The position numbers and the translations under genes were made by a program. A stretch of 64,000 bases of DNA from Candidatus Oscillochloris fontis (GTDB lineage Bacteria; Chloroflexota; Chloroflexia; Chloroflexales; Chloroflexaceae): positions 1-64,000 of the forward strand of contig NZ_RYFD01000021.1 in the NCBI RefSeq assembly GCF_004138135.1, read 5' to 3'. Shown piece by piece: positions 19,631-27,079 of the stretch (position 1 is the first letter of the stretch; each line of letters opens with the position of its first letter). The notes under the pieces were generated by a model, which saw only the letters and a program-made list of their open reading frames with translations, did not search any database and was not told the origin of the DNA.

Positions 19631-19659
19631 AGTGTATCACGCTGCTGGCATGCTGTCAA
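19631..19659 (-). promoter_or_regulatory. nrdJ promoter
   Basis: On the minus strand: consensus -35 TTGACA (19659-19654), 17-bp spacer, -10 TACACT (19636-19631). The predicted start near 19624 gives a leader of about 187 nt. No cobalamin riboswitch (B12 box) was recognised in it. Confidence 0.75.
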
Positions 19660-19676
19660 GGTAAAAAAGCCTTTAC

Positions 19677-19890
19677 ACTTTTCGGGTTATTGCTTGGCGG
19701 CTTCGCCGCCAAAACACCATAAAAATGAGGGTTTGGGGCGCAGCCCCAATGACTTTGCCCATGCCCTAGATACCCGCCGTAGGGGTAATTGTTCACAGTT
19801 CTCCTAGCATTCCGGTTTTGACGCAAAGACGCCAAGGCGCAAAGCCTTCAACAAAACCTTTGCGTCTTTGCGCCTTGGCGTCAATCAGAA
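19677..19890. repeat. Degenerate compound element (copy C) and GACGCAAAGACGCC repeat
   Basis: At 19694-19767 lie a TTGGCGGC..GCCGCCAA hairpin, a TTGGGGCGCAGCCCCAA hairpin and a GACTTTGCCCATGCCCT right end: a left-truncated member of the MITE family. At 19818-19884 two inverted copies of a GACGC/AAAGACGCC/AAGGCGCAAAG block follow; the same repeat recurs at 29490-29577. No gene is present in the 565-bp gap other than these and the nrdJ leader. Confidence 0.7.
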
Positions 19891-20001
19891 GCTTCCTTTA
19901 CCCCAAGTGTGAACAGTTACCCGTAGGGCCGATGTTGCGCCCCGACCTATATGGTATACTAGAGTTCGTATGCGCTCTGCGCCCAAGGAGAATGTTCTGC
20001 C

Positions 20002-20625
20002 ATGAGTGATGAGGTTGTTTCCGAGCTGGATCTTGTGGTCGGCTCGATGATCACAATGCGACCCGATGAGGATCGCACGGTATACGAAGAGGAATATGAG
20101 TCGGTCGCCACCGTGCAGGATCAACTGCGCGAGGAGGGGATTGATGTAGATCTGCTCTCACAGCCCGGTACCGAGGTTTGGGAGGGGGCACTGGAACGCA
20201 TGGGTGCGCTCTACCAACTCTCGCGCTTCGCGGCGCGGCTCGAACAGGGTCTCGATATTGAAGAGGTGATCGCCGCTGGCCCGGCGATTGATGATGAAGA
20301 TCTGGATCGCACCGTTACCGATGTGTGGGACGATCTGGTTAAGTCACGCTTTCAGCACCTTATCAACCTTCAAGGCATCAATAGCTACTACATGCCGGTT
20401 GATTTTGATCAGCCCGTTTGGCTCTCGTTTGAGGATGAAGAGGGTCAGGAAGATAACGCCTTCTTTGGCTCCTCGGCACGCCTCCAGCGCGAACTGGCCG
20501 AACTTGGCCCCATGTTGATCAAGGCCGGGGTTTCACATACATCCGATGCCTATCGCTGCCTCGAATTGCTCACGGAGGCAGCCGCTAAGAGCCTTGAGTA
20601 CGGTCTGCCGATTATTGTCTGGTAG
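20002..20625 (+). CDS. Uncharacterised acidic protein (207 aa)
   Basis: A soluble 207-aa protein with no family recognised. It is very acidic (for example VYEEEYESVATVQ, AIDDEDLDRTV, SFEDEEGQEDN), without signal peptide, membrane segment or metal-binding motif, and mostly helical in appearance. The start ATG 20002 has AAGGAGAA 12 nt upstream, and a TATACT hexamer lies near 19956 without a clear -35. It stands alone on the plus strand between nrdJ (divergent) and miaB (66 bp downstream), so it could be co-transcribed with miaB. Confidence 0.8.
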   Translation: MSDEVVSELDLVVGSMITMRPDEDRTVYEEEYESVATVQDQLREEGIDVDLLSQPGTEVWEGALERMGALYQLSRFAARLEQGLDIEEVIAAGPAIDDEDLDRTVTDVWDDLVKSRFQHLINLQGINSYYMPVDFDQPVWLSFEDEEGQEDNAFFGSSARLQRELAELGPMLIKAGVSHTSDAYRCLELLTEAAAKSLEYGLPIIVW

Positions 20626-20690
20626 CTCCATGGTTGTGGGGTTGGGTTGAAGGTACTCCTTCGATCCAACCGCGACCCTAGATCACGCGC

Positions 20691-22064
20691 ATGCAGGATC
20701 TGCGTTTCCTCGACGCGCCGACCCGACCCGACCGCGACGCGACTCCGCGCTCGCGGCGCTATTATGTCTGGACTGTCGGTTGCCAGATGAATATCTCCGA
20801 CTCCGAGCGGCTAGAGGCTGCACTGCAAGGGGTTGGTTATAGCCCGGCGGCTCGCCCTGAGCAGGCCAGTTTTATTGTGCTCAACTCGTGTAGTGTACGC
20901 GCTAGTGCTGAAGAACGGATTATTGGTAAACTCGGTGAGTTGGTACGAGTCAAGCGCGAGAACCCCGATACTATCGTGGTCTTGTGGGGCTGTATGGTCG
21001 GGCCGCACAACCGCTCGATCTTCGAGCGCCAACTGCCCATGGTGAATCATTTCGTCTCGCCCTCGGCGGTAGATGCGGTGGTGGCACTGGCCCCCAATCC
21101 GATCTACACCCTCGATGAGCCGGTACTCCCCGTGCGCGATGCGGCCAATCCGCCGGTAGCAGTGCATGTCCCCATTCAGTATGGCTGCAATATGCGCTGT
21201 AGCTATTGCGTCATCCCCCAACGGCGTGGCCGCGAACGCTCGCGCCCGCTCGAAGAGATTGTCACTGAGGTGACACGGATTGTTGACCACGGCGCACGCG
21301 AGATTGTCCTCCTCGGCCAGATTGTCGATTCCTGGGGCCACGATCTGCCCACTCGCCCCCAACTTGCCGATCTGATCCGGGCTGTCCACGCCATCCCTGG
21401 CCTGCTGCGGCTGCGCTTCCTCACCTCCCATCCAGCCTGGATGACCGACGATCTAATCGAGACGGTCGCCAGCCTACCGCGCTGTATGCCGGAGATCAAC
21501 TTGCCGGTGCAATCTGGCTCGGATCGGGTGCTGGCGTTGATGCAGCGCGGCTATACGACCGCTCGCTACCGCGATCTGATCGCCCGCATTCGTGCCGCGA
21601 TGCCCCACATTTCGCTGACCACCGATGTGATCGTGGGTCATCCCGGTGAGACGGACGCAGACTTCGCACAGACCCTGGCGCTGTGTGAGGAGATCGGTTT
21701 CGATAAGATCCATATCGCCGCCTTCTCGTCCCGCCCCGGTACGGTCGCCGCAGAACAAGAGGCTGATCCGAGTTTGGCGGTTTCTGAAGAGCAGAAACAG
21801 GTGCGCCGCATTGCCATGGAGCAACTCCACGAACGGATCGCAACCGAGCGTAGCACCATGCTGCTCGGCCAGACGCTTGATGTGCTAGTTGAGGGCGAAT
21901 CACGCGGGAAGTGGCGCGGGCGCAGCCCTGGCAACAAGTTGGTCTTCTTTTCCGATGCGGCGGATTGGACAGGCCGGATTGCGCATGTCCATATTACCCA
22001 GACCAGCCCCTGGTCGCTTCAGGGGCGAAGCACGCCCCACCTGGAGCCTGGGGAACGCGGATGA
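20691..22064 (+). CDS. miaB: MiaB-like tRNA methylthiotransferase
   Basis: Adds the 2-methylthio group to N6-isopentenyl-adenosine 37 of tRNAs. The 457-aa product has the N-terminal UPF0004 domain with its three cluster cysteines (TVGCQMN, NSCSVR, GCMVG), the radical SAM motif CNMRCSYC, and a C-terminal TRAM-like segment (MLLGQTLDVLVEGESRGKWRGRS). The distribution of motifs fits MiaB rather than RimO or MtaB. The last residues (about GRSTPHLEPGERG) are encoded by a GGGGCGAAGC..CGCCCC repeat, so the natural C-terminus seems to have been replaced. Confidence 0.93.
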   Translation: MQDLRFLDAPTRPDRDATPRSRRYYVWTVGCQMNISDSERLEAALQGVGYSPAARPEQASFIVLNSCSVRASAEERIIGKLGELVRVKRENPDTIVVLWGCMVGPHNRSIFERQLPMVNHFVSPSAVDAVVALAPNPIYTLDEPVLPVRDAANPPVAVHVPIQYGCNMRCSYCVIPQRRGRERSRPLEEIVTEVTRIVDHGAREIVLLGQIVDSWGHDLPTRPQLADLIRAVHAIPGLLRLRFLTSHPAWMTDDLIETVASLPRCMPEINLPVQSGSDRVLALMQRGYTTARYRDLIARIRAAMPHISLTTDVIVGHPGETDADFAQTLALCEEIGFDKIHIAAFSSRPGTVAAEQEADPSLAVSEEQKQVRRIAMEQLHERIATERSTMLLGQTLDVLVEGESRGKWRGRSPGNKLVFFSDAADWTGRIAHVHITQTSPWSLQGRSTPHLEPGERG

Positions 22065-22142
22065 GATTGGTGAGCGATGCTTCGCCCCTACGCGATGAAC
22101 GAGGAACCCGATTACATAATAGAAGAATGAGGAGTTGCACCC

Positions 22143-22988
22143 TTGGCAAAGCAAGATGAGAAGATGCGGATGCGCCGCAAGCTTCAGGAGAAGGCGGTTG
22201 AGCTGGCCGCGATGAATAATTGGGCAGAGGCGCTGGAGGTCAATCGCCAGATTCTGACCCTGGGTGAAGACCCCGATACCTACAACCGTATGGGTAAGGC
22301 GCTGATGGAGCTTGGCCAGTATAGCGAGAGCCACGATTGCTACCAGCAGGCGTTGCGCCTCTTCCCGACCAATGCGATTGCGCGCAAGAATGTGCAGCGT
22401 CTTGATGCCCTGCTGGCGCGTGGCTTTGATCATGGCCAGGAGAATCGCTCCCCCCGCCAGCAGGTTGATCTGCGGCTCTTCATTACCGAAACCGGGCGCA
22501 CCGCGCTGACGACGCTGATTGATGTGCCGCGCAGCCCTGCGGTTGATGCTCTGGTCACCGGCGAGAAGATGGACTTTCGTATCGAAGGTCGCACAGTCTA
22601 TGTGATTGATGCCGATGGGACGGTGGTTGGCCGCCTAGAACCCAAACTGGGCCAGCGCTTGGCCGAATTGATCAACGGCGGCAATCGTTACATCGCGGCG
22701 ATTGCCCAAACTGATCCGCGTCTGGTGCGCTTGCTCATCCGCGAGACCTACCAGGACCCCAGCCAGCGTGGGCGCATCTCCTTCCCCGGCAAGCTTGGCG
22801 AGGGGGCGATGTATGTTTCGAGCCTGCGCTACGAGGAGTACGAGGACGTTATTGACGACGATGATTCCAACGACGATGATGATTCCAGCGTCGAGGAGTA
22901 CATTGGCGGCGGTGACGAAGAAGAGGAGTTGGGGCTGGAGGAGATTGACCAAGATATGGGCGATGACGACGATAACATCGAAGAATAG
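22143..22988 (+). CDS. TPR protein with acidic tail
   Basis: A 281-aa protein starting at TTG 22143, 8-9 nt after GAGGAG. Two tetratricopeptide-like helix pairs (about residues 14-85: NWAEALEVNRQIL, DPDTYNRMGKALMELGQYSE) are followed by a mixed alpha/beta domain of unknown family (about 105-225). The tail from about residue 230 is almost entirely Asp/Glu (runs of DDDD and EEEE). Such tails often bind basic proteins or nucleic-acid-binding partners. It follows miaB by 78 bp. The 67-bp gap downstream holds a terminator hairpin. Function unknown. Confidence 0.85.
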   Translation: MAKQDEKMRMRRKLQEKAVELAAMNNWAEALEVNRQILTLGEDPDTYNRMGKALMELGQYSESHDCYQQALRLFPTNAIARKNVQRLDALLARGFDHGQENRSPRQQVDLRLFITETGRTALTTLIDVPRSPAVDALVTGEKMDFRIEGRTVYVIDADGTVVGRLEPKLGQRLAELINGGNRYIAAIAQTDPRLVRLLIRETYQDPSQRGRISFPGKLGEGAMYVSSLRYEEYEDVIDDDDSNDDDDSSVEEYIGGGDEEEELGLEEIDQDMGDDDDNIEE

Positions 22989-23013
22989 TAGAGACGCCCC
23001 TCCTCCCCCTAGC

Positions 23014-23043
23014 CCCCCTCTCCCGCACACGGGAGAGGGGGGA
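23014..23043. terminator. Hairpin between convergent genes
   Basis: CCCCCCTCTCCCG pairs with CGGGAGAGGGGGG (13 bp, 4-nt loop), then AATTATCCTCTTTT on the plus strand. It serves the TPR gene and possibly the convergent HAD gene. Belongs to the CCCTCTCCC / GGGAGAGGG repeat family. Confidence 0.65.
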
Positions 23044-23054
23044 ATTATCCTCTT

Positions 23055-23714
23055 TTACACGCCCAACAACGGACGCAGATCCACCACCCGCTCCACCACG
23101 GCAACTGCGCCAGCCACACTCAACTCCTCAGCACTCCCATAGCCCCAACTCACGCCAATCGCCGGGATGCCATGCTCAGTGGCTCCCGCCACATCGTGTT
23201 CGCGGTCGCCGACCATAACGACCCGTTCGCGGCGTTGCGGTGGTAACTGGTCGAGGACATAGGCGATCACATCGGCCTTACGCTCGCGGCTGGTGTCGAG
23301 GCTGGCCCCACCAATCACGCTGAAGTGCTGCTCTAGCCCGAAGTGTTCGAGGATGTGGCGGGCAAAGATCTGGGGTTTGGAGGTGGCTAAACAGACCGCA
23401 CACCCCGCCGCGCTGAGGTCGCCCAGCAACTCCGGGATGCCGGGGTAGATGCGATTCTCGGTGCTGCCGATGGGGCCGTAGCGCTCGCGGTAGAGGGCCA
23501 CCGCCTGCTCGACCAAGCCGCGATCTTCATCCAAGACGCTGGCAAACGAATCGCGCAGCGACGGGCCAATCCAGGTGCGCAGGATCTCTAGTGGAATAGC
23601 TGGGCGGCCTAGACGTTCGAGCGCGTAGTTGATTGAGCGTGAAATACCCTCGAAGGGGTCGGTGAGTGTGCCGTCAAGATCAAAGAGGACGGTGGTGTAA
23701 CGTGGGAGATTCAT
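23055..23714 (-). CDS. gph: HAD-family phosphatase (phosphoglycolate phosphatase-like)
   Basis: A 219-aa haloacid-dehalogenase hydrolase. Motif I is LFDLDGTLTD (nucleophile and acid Asp), motif II ATSKP, motif III the Lys of RERKADV, and motif IV VGDREHDV. The alpha-helical cap between motifs I and II matches the Gph/PpaX subgroup, whose members dephosphorylate 2-phosphoglycolate or pyrophosphate. The exact substrate cannot be read from sequence. Monocistronic, convergent with the TPR gene. Confidence 0.88.
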   Translation of the reverse strand: MNLPRYTTVLFDLDGTLTDPFEGISRSINYALERLGRPAIPLEILRTWIGPSLRDSFASVLDEDRGLVEQAVALYRERYGPIGSTENRIYPGIPELLGDLSAAGCAVCLATSKPQIFARHILEHFGLEQHFSVIGGASLDTSRERKADVIAYVLDQLPPQRRERVVMVGDREHDVAGATEHGIPAIGVSWGYGSAEELSVAGAVAVVERVVDLRPLLGV

Positions 23715-23806
23715 ACGATCTAGTATACCATTGCCAACTTTCCGTGTTATAATTTGTGTATCTCTGCACGAATTATTTTGTCGCTACGCACAAATTTGTC
23801 GAAAGG

Positions 23807-23957
23807 CAGGGCATGTGCAACGACCTTGGGGCTATGCCCCAAACCCAATTGTTGTGGTGTTTTGGCGGCGAAGCCGCCAAAACACCACAAAAAAGTTCTT
23901 CGGGGGTGGCGCAGCCGCCCCCGCCCCCCCCACCGGCGGTGAACTTTGCACATGCCT
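23807..23957. repeat. Compound palindromic element, copy D, with terminal inverted repeats
   Basis: CAGGGCATGTGCAA at 23807-23820 is matched by TTTGCACATGCC at 23945-23956. Inside are GGGGCTATGCCCC, a stem TTGTGGTGTTTTGGCGGC..GCCGCCAAAACACCACAA, and GGGGGTGGC..GCCGCCCCC. It fills most of the 340-bp gap before the Rrf2 promoter. No clear target duplication was found for this copy. Confidence 0.75.
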
Positions 23958-23978
23958 TGATGCCTAAAGGCAAAAAAA

Positions 23979-24007
23979 TTGACGCAATGCACAGCTAATG
24001 ATAGGAT
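23979..24007 (+). promoter_or_regulatory. Promoter of the Rrf2 gene
   Basis: -35 TTGACG (23979-23984), 17-bp spacer, -10 TAGGAT (24002-24007), predicting a start near 24014 and a 42-nt leader. It begins about 20 bp after repeat copy D. Confidence 0.6.
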
Positions 24008-24055
24008 AGGCCAATGTTTCTTAAGTCGTGATCTTTCGTTTGGCCAGGAGCAACG

Positions 24056-24496
24056 ATGCGCATCTCAAGCAAAGGCGACTACGGCCTGCGTGCGCTCTTT
24101 GATCTCGCCCAGCGCTATGGTGAAGGGCCAGTCCAGAGCGAAGAGATTGCGATTCGCCAGGGCATTCCGGTCAACTACTTAAACCAGTTACTGATTACCA
24201 TGCGCCGGGCCGGGCTGATCGAGAGCCTGCGTGGCCCGCAAGGTGGGCATATGTTAGCCCGCAGCCCGGAGACGATCACCCTCCGCGATGCGATCATCGT
24301 GCTAGAGGGGCCATTACTCCCGGCGGAGGCTACCCGCGAGGATCTCGTACCAACCGAGCCGGATGATGACATGTTGATTGATACGGTCTGGGATGATGTG
24401 CGCGGCCAGATCGAACACATCCTGGCTCAGATCACGCTCGACGACCTGTGTCAGCGCAAGCGCCAGCAACGTGGCGATGTGATGTACTATATCTGA
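24056..24496 (+). CDS. Rrf2-family transcriptional regulator without Fe-S cysteines
   Basis: A 146-aa winged-helix regulator of the Rrf2 family (IscR, NsrR, CymR): it starts MRISSKGDYGLRALFDLAQ and has the wing region SLRGPQGGHMLAR. IscR and NsrR hold an Fe-S cluster through three cysteines after the winged helix. Here that segment (LEGPLLPAEATREDLVP) has none and the only Cys is near residue 136, so it either senses something without a cluster or acts like CymR through a partner. ATG 24056 has CAGGAG upstream. It lies directly before bchJ-bchE-hemN on the same strand and is a good candidate for their regulator (inference). Confidence 0.92.
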   Translation: MRISSKGDYGLRALFDLAQRYGEGPVQSEEIAIRQGIPVNYLNQLLITMRRAGLIESLRGPQGGHMLARSPETITLRDAIIVLEGPLLPAEATREDLVPTEPDDDMLIDTVWDDVRGQIEHILAQITLDDLCQRKRQQRGDVMYYI

Positions 24497-24612
24497 GCGA
24501 GATTTTTGGTTAAGGCACTACAACCCCTGGTTGGTTCTCGCTCTCCCACGACAGGCACTCTCGGTACTATAGTGTGTGTAGTCTAGAATCTGAACTACAT
24601 AGTGGTCACATC

Positions 24613-25248
24613 ATGGTCGGCGGTTCCCGTCGGCTAAGGTTGGAGGATGCCGTGGTACCGGCCACCATGCACGCGGCCAGGATCGGCCCAAACGCGATCA
24701 TTCAGACAATCGCGGCCTTACGCGAGGTATACGCGCCAGAGGAGTTACCCAAACTTCTCGCCGGAGGGGCCGAGGTCTATCTGAGCGAACTCCCCCACGA
24801 AATGATCCCCGAAGAGCAGTTCCATGCGCTCGTCGAGTTGCTAACCCCGCGCCTAGGGGGCGAGCGAGCGGGTGAAATACTCTTTCGTTCGGGCGAGCGC
24901 ACCGCCGACTATGTGCGGGCCAACCGTATCCCCGGCCCGTTCCAGACCCTGGTGGGCATGCTCCCCGCTCCGCTAGGGCTACGTCTGCTTCTCCTTGCGA
25001 TCAGCAAACATGCATGGACATTTGCTGGGAGCGGGAAGTTCAGTTTCCACCTCGGCCGTACCCCATGGCTGAGCATCGGCAAGCCGGTGGATCGAGACAC
25101 CACGGCGATTGCCGCCGTTCTGTGCCGCTACTACTGCGGTGCTTTTACGCAGTTGCTCCGTCGCGTTGTTAATCCGCGCATCACCCTGCGCGAAACGGCT
25201 TGTCAGGCGCAGGGCGGGGCGGCGTGTGTCTATCAGATTGTTCTCTAA
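24613..25248 (+). CDS. bchJ: BchJ-like V4R-domain protein of bacteriochlorophyll synthesis
   Basis: A 211-aa protein with a C-terminal V4R (4-vinyl reductase) domain, including the late CRYYCGAF and TACQAQGGAACVYQIVL segments with conserved cysteines. BchJ was first named 4-vinyl protochlorophyllide reductase; later work points to a support role, perhaps carrying Mg-porphyrin intermediates. The setting (47 bp upstream of bchE, same strand) supports a bacteriochlorophyll role. ATG 24613 is taken; an in-frame GTG at 24574 would add 13 residues, but neither start has a strong ribosome site and a TACTAT hexamer at 24565-24570 would place the RNA start near the GTG. Confidence 0.85.
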   Translation: MVGGSRRLRLEDAVVPATMHAARIGPNAIIQTIAALREVYAPEELPKLLAGGAEVYLSELPHEMIPEEQFHALVELLTPRLGGERAGEILFRSGERTADYVRANRIPGPFQTLVGMLPAPLGLRLLLLAISKHAWTFAGSGKFSFHLGRTPWLSIGKPVDRDTTAIAAVLCRYYCGAFTQLLRRVVNPRITLRETACQAQGGAACVYQIVL

Positions 25249-25255
25249 GGTCTAT

Positions 25256-25270
25256 GTTACGTAACGTTAC
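25256..25270. promoter_or_regulatory. Overlapping GTTAC palindromes upstream of bchE
   Basis: GTTACGTAACGTTAC consists of two overlapping perfect 10-bp palindromes (25256-25265 and 25261-25270), 24 bp before the bchE start and just after the bchJ stop. It is a plausible binding site for a dimeric regulator of bchE, but could be chance. Confidence 0.35.
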
Positions 25271-25294
25271 CAAGGCAAACTAAGGAGTACCGAC

Positions 25295-26959
25295 ATGCGG
25301 ATCATGATGATCCAGCCGAACTACCACGCGGGTGGCGCCGAAATTGCGGGCAACTGGCCGCCTAGCTGGGTGCCCTACATTGGTGGTGCGCTGAAGAGCG
25401 CTGGCTATGAGAATGTGCGCTTTATCGACGCGATGACCTTCCATATTGAAAACGATAAACTGCGCGAAATCATCCGGATCAATAAGCCCGATGTGATCAT
25501 GGCCACGGCGATCACCCCCATGATCCTCAAGGCCCAAGAGACGCTGCGTCTGGCGCGTGAGGAGCGCCCCAATGCGCGCCTCATCCTTGGTGGTATCCAC
25601 CCAACCTTCATGTATACCCAGGTCTTCAGCGAGGCACCCTGGATTGATTATATCGTTCGTGGTGAGGCTGAGGAGATCATTGTTGAGTTGATGCGCAGCA
25701 TTGAGGCCGGTACCGACCTCAAAGATCGCGTCAACATCAAGGGTATTGCCTACCTGGAAGATGGCAAGGTTGTGGCGACCCCCGCCGCTGACCCGATTGC
25801 CGATCTGGATCAGTTGGCTCCCGATTGGAGCTTGCTGGAGTGGGACAAGTACATCTATGTTCCCATGAATGTTCGCGTGGCAGTACCCAACTTTGCCCGT
25901 GGCTGCCCCTTCACCTGCCGCTTCTGCTCGCAGTGGAAGTTCTGGCGTCGCTACCGCGCTCGCAACCCCATGAAGTTTGTGGATGAGGTTGAGACGCTCG
26001 TGCGCGATCATAACGTGGGCTTCTTCATTCTTGCCGATGAGGAGCCGACCCTCAATCGTAAGAAGTTCACCGCCCTGTGTGAAGAACTGGCCAAGCGGAA
26101 GCTCCCGGTGCTCTGGGGTATCAATACCCGTGTGACCGACATTATGCGCGATAAGGCGCTCTTGCCCTTGTGGCGCAAGGCCGGCCTCATCCATATCTCG
26201 CTCGGTACCGAGGCTGCCGCCCAGATGAACCTAGAGATCTTCCGTAAGCAGACCACCATTGACCAGAATAAGGAAGCAATTAAGCTCATCCAGGACGCTG
26301 GAATGGTCGCTGAGGCCCAGTTCATCATGGGTATGGAGAATGAGACGCCTGAACTGATCGAGGAGACGTATAACTACGCCCGCGATTGGAAGGTGGACAT
26401 GGCCAACTGGAACATGTACACCCCCTGGCCCTTCGCGGAACTCTTTGAGGATCTCGGCGACCGGGTTGAGGTGCGCGACTACTCCAAGTACAACTTCGTT
26501 ACCCCGATCATGAAGCCCGACCTGATGGAGCGTGAGGACGTGCTCAAGGGTGTGCTGCGCAACTATGCCCGCTTCTACATGCGCAAGGCGTTCCTTGAGT
26601 ATCCCTTCATCAAGGACCCGGAGAAGCGCAAGTATATGATGGGCTGTCTGCGCGCCTTCGCCAAGACGACCTTCGAGAAGCGCTTCTACGACATTGGCCG
26701 CGTGCATATGCGCGGTGGCCAGATGGAGGTTGACCTCGGCTTCGATGAGAGCCGCATCTTCACCCGCGATGAGATCTCCCGTATGAAGGAAGAGCACCCC
26801 GAACTGGTTGCCGATACCACCTTCGGTGGTGCCATCCCCGACCGCTATGACCCCGAACTGATCAAGCACCAGGCCGAGAATACGCTCAACCTGCCGCTCG
26901 ATGGCACCGAGGTCTCTGAGTTCGGCCACCGCGATCCCAATGCGCAGATGAGTTGCTAG
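25295..26959 (+). CDS. bchE: BchE, anaerobic Mg-protoporphyrin IX monomethyl ester cyclase
   Basis: Forms the isocyclic ring of bacteriochlorophyll without oxygen, using water, SAM and cobalamin. The 554-aa product has an N-terminal B12-binding-like domain (about 1-150: PPSWVPYIGGALKSAGYENV, LILGGIHPTFMY) and a radical SAM core with CxxxCxxC (ARGCPFTCRFCSQW, about residue 205). The long C-terminal region ends near HRDPNAQMSC. Strong ribosome site (AAGGAG) before ATG 25295. Codon use and position put it in one unit with bchJ and hemN, although a perfect 25-bp hairpin separates it from hemN. Confidence 0.95.
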   Translation: MRIMMIQPNYHAGGAEIAGNWPPSWVPYIGGALKSAGYENVRFIDAMTFHIENDKLREIIRINKPDVIMATAITPMILKAQETLRLAREERPNARLILGGIHPTFMYTQVFSEAPWIDYIVRGEAEEIIVELMRSIEAGTDLKDRVNIKGIAYLEDGKVVATPAADPIADLDQLAPDWSLLEWDKYIYVPMNVRVAVPNFARGCPFTCRFCSQWKFWRRYRARNPMKFVDEVETLVRDHNVGFFILADEEPTLNRKKFTALCEELAKRKLPVLWGINTRVTDIMRDKALLPLWRKAGLIHISLGTEAAAQMNLEIFRKQTTIDQNKEAIKLIQDAGMVAEAQFIMGMENETPELIEETYNYARDWKVDMANWNMYTPWPFAELFEDLGDRVEVRDYSKYNFVTPIMKPDLMEREDVLKGVLRNYARFYMRKAFLEYPFIKDPEKRKYMMGCLRAFAKTTFEKRFYDIGRVHMRGGQMEVDLGFDESRIFTRDEISRMKEEHPELVADTTFGGAIPDRYDPELIKHQAENTLNLPLDGTEVSEFGHRDPNAQMSC

Positions 26960-26968
26960 GTTTTGATC

Positions 26969-27047
26969 ATCATGTTGGTTGGTGTTTGGCGGCTGCGCCG
27001 CCAAACACCAACCAACATGATCTTCGGGAGCGGCGCAGCCGCTCCCG
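26969..27047. repeat. Compound palindromic element, copy E, between bchE and hemN
   Basis: A perfect 25-bp stem (26969-26993 / 26997-27021) with loop TGC, followed by a CGGGAGCGGC..GCCGCTCCCG hairpin (27025-27047). It begins 9 bp after the bchE stop and ends 33 bp before hemN. In RNA it would form a very stable structure able to terminate, process or protect the bchE message. Confidence 0.85.
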
Positions 27048-27079
27048 AATCCCTACCGTCATTACTGATGGGAGCTATT

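Noticed and set aside
26963-27079. N-terminal extension of hemN starting MIIMLVGVWRLRR
   Set aside because: It is a translation of the palindromic element; the family start is MSDVVITPEVL at 27080.
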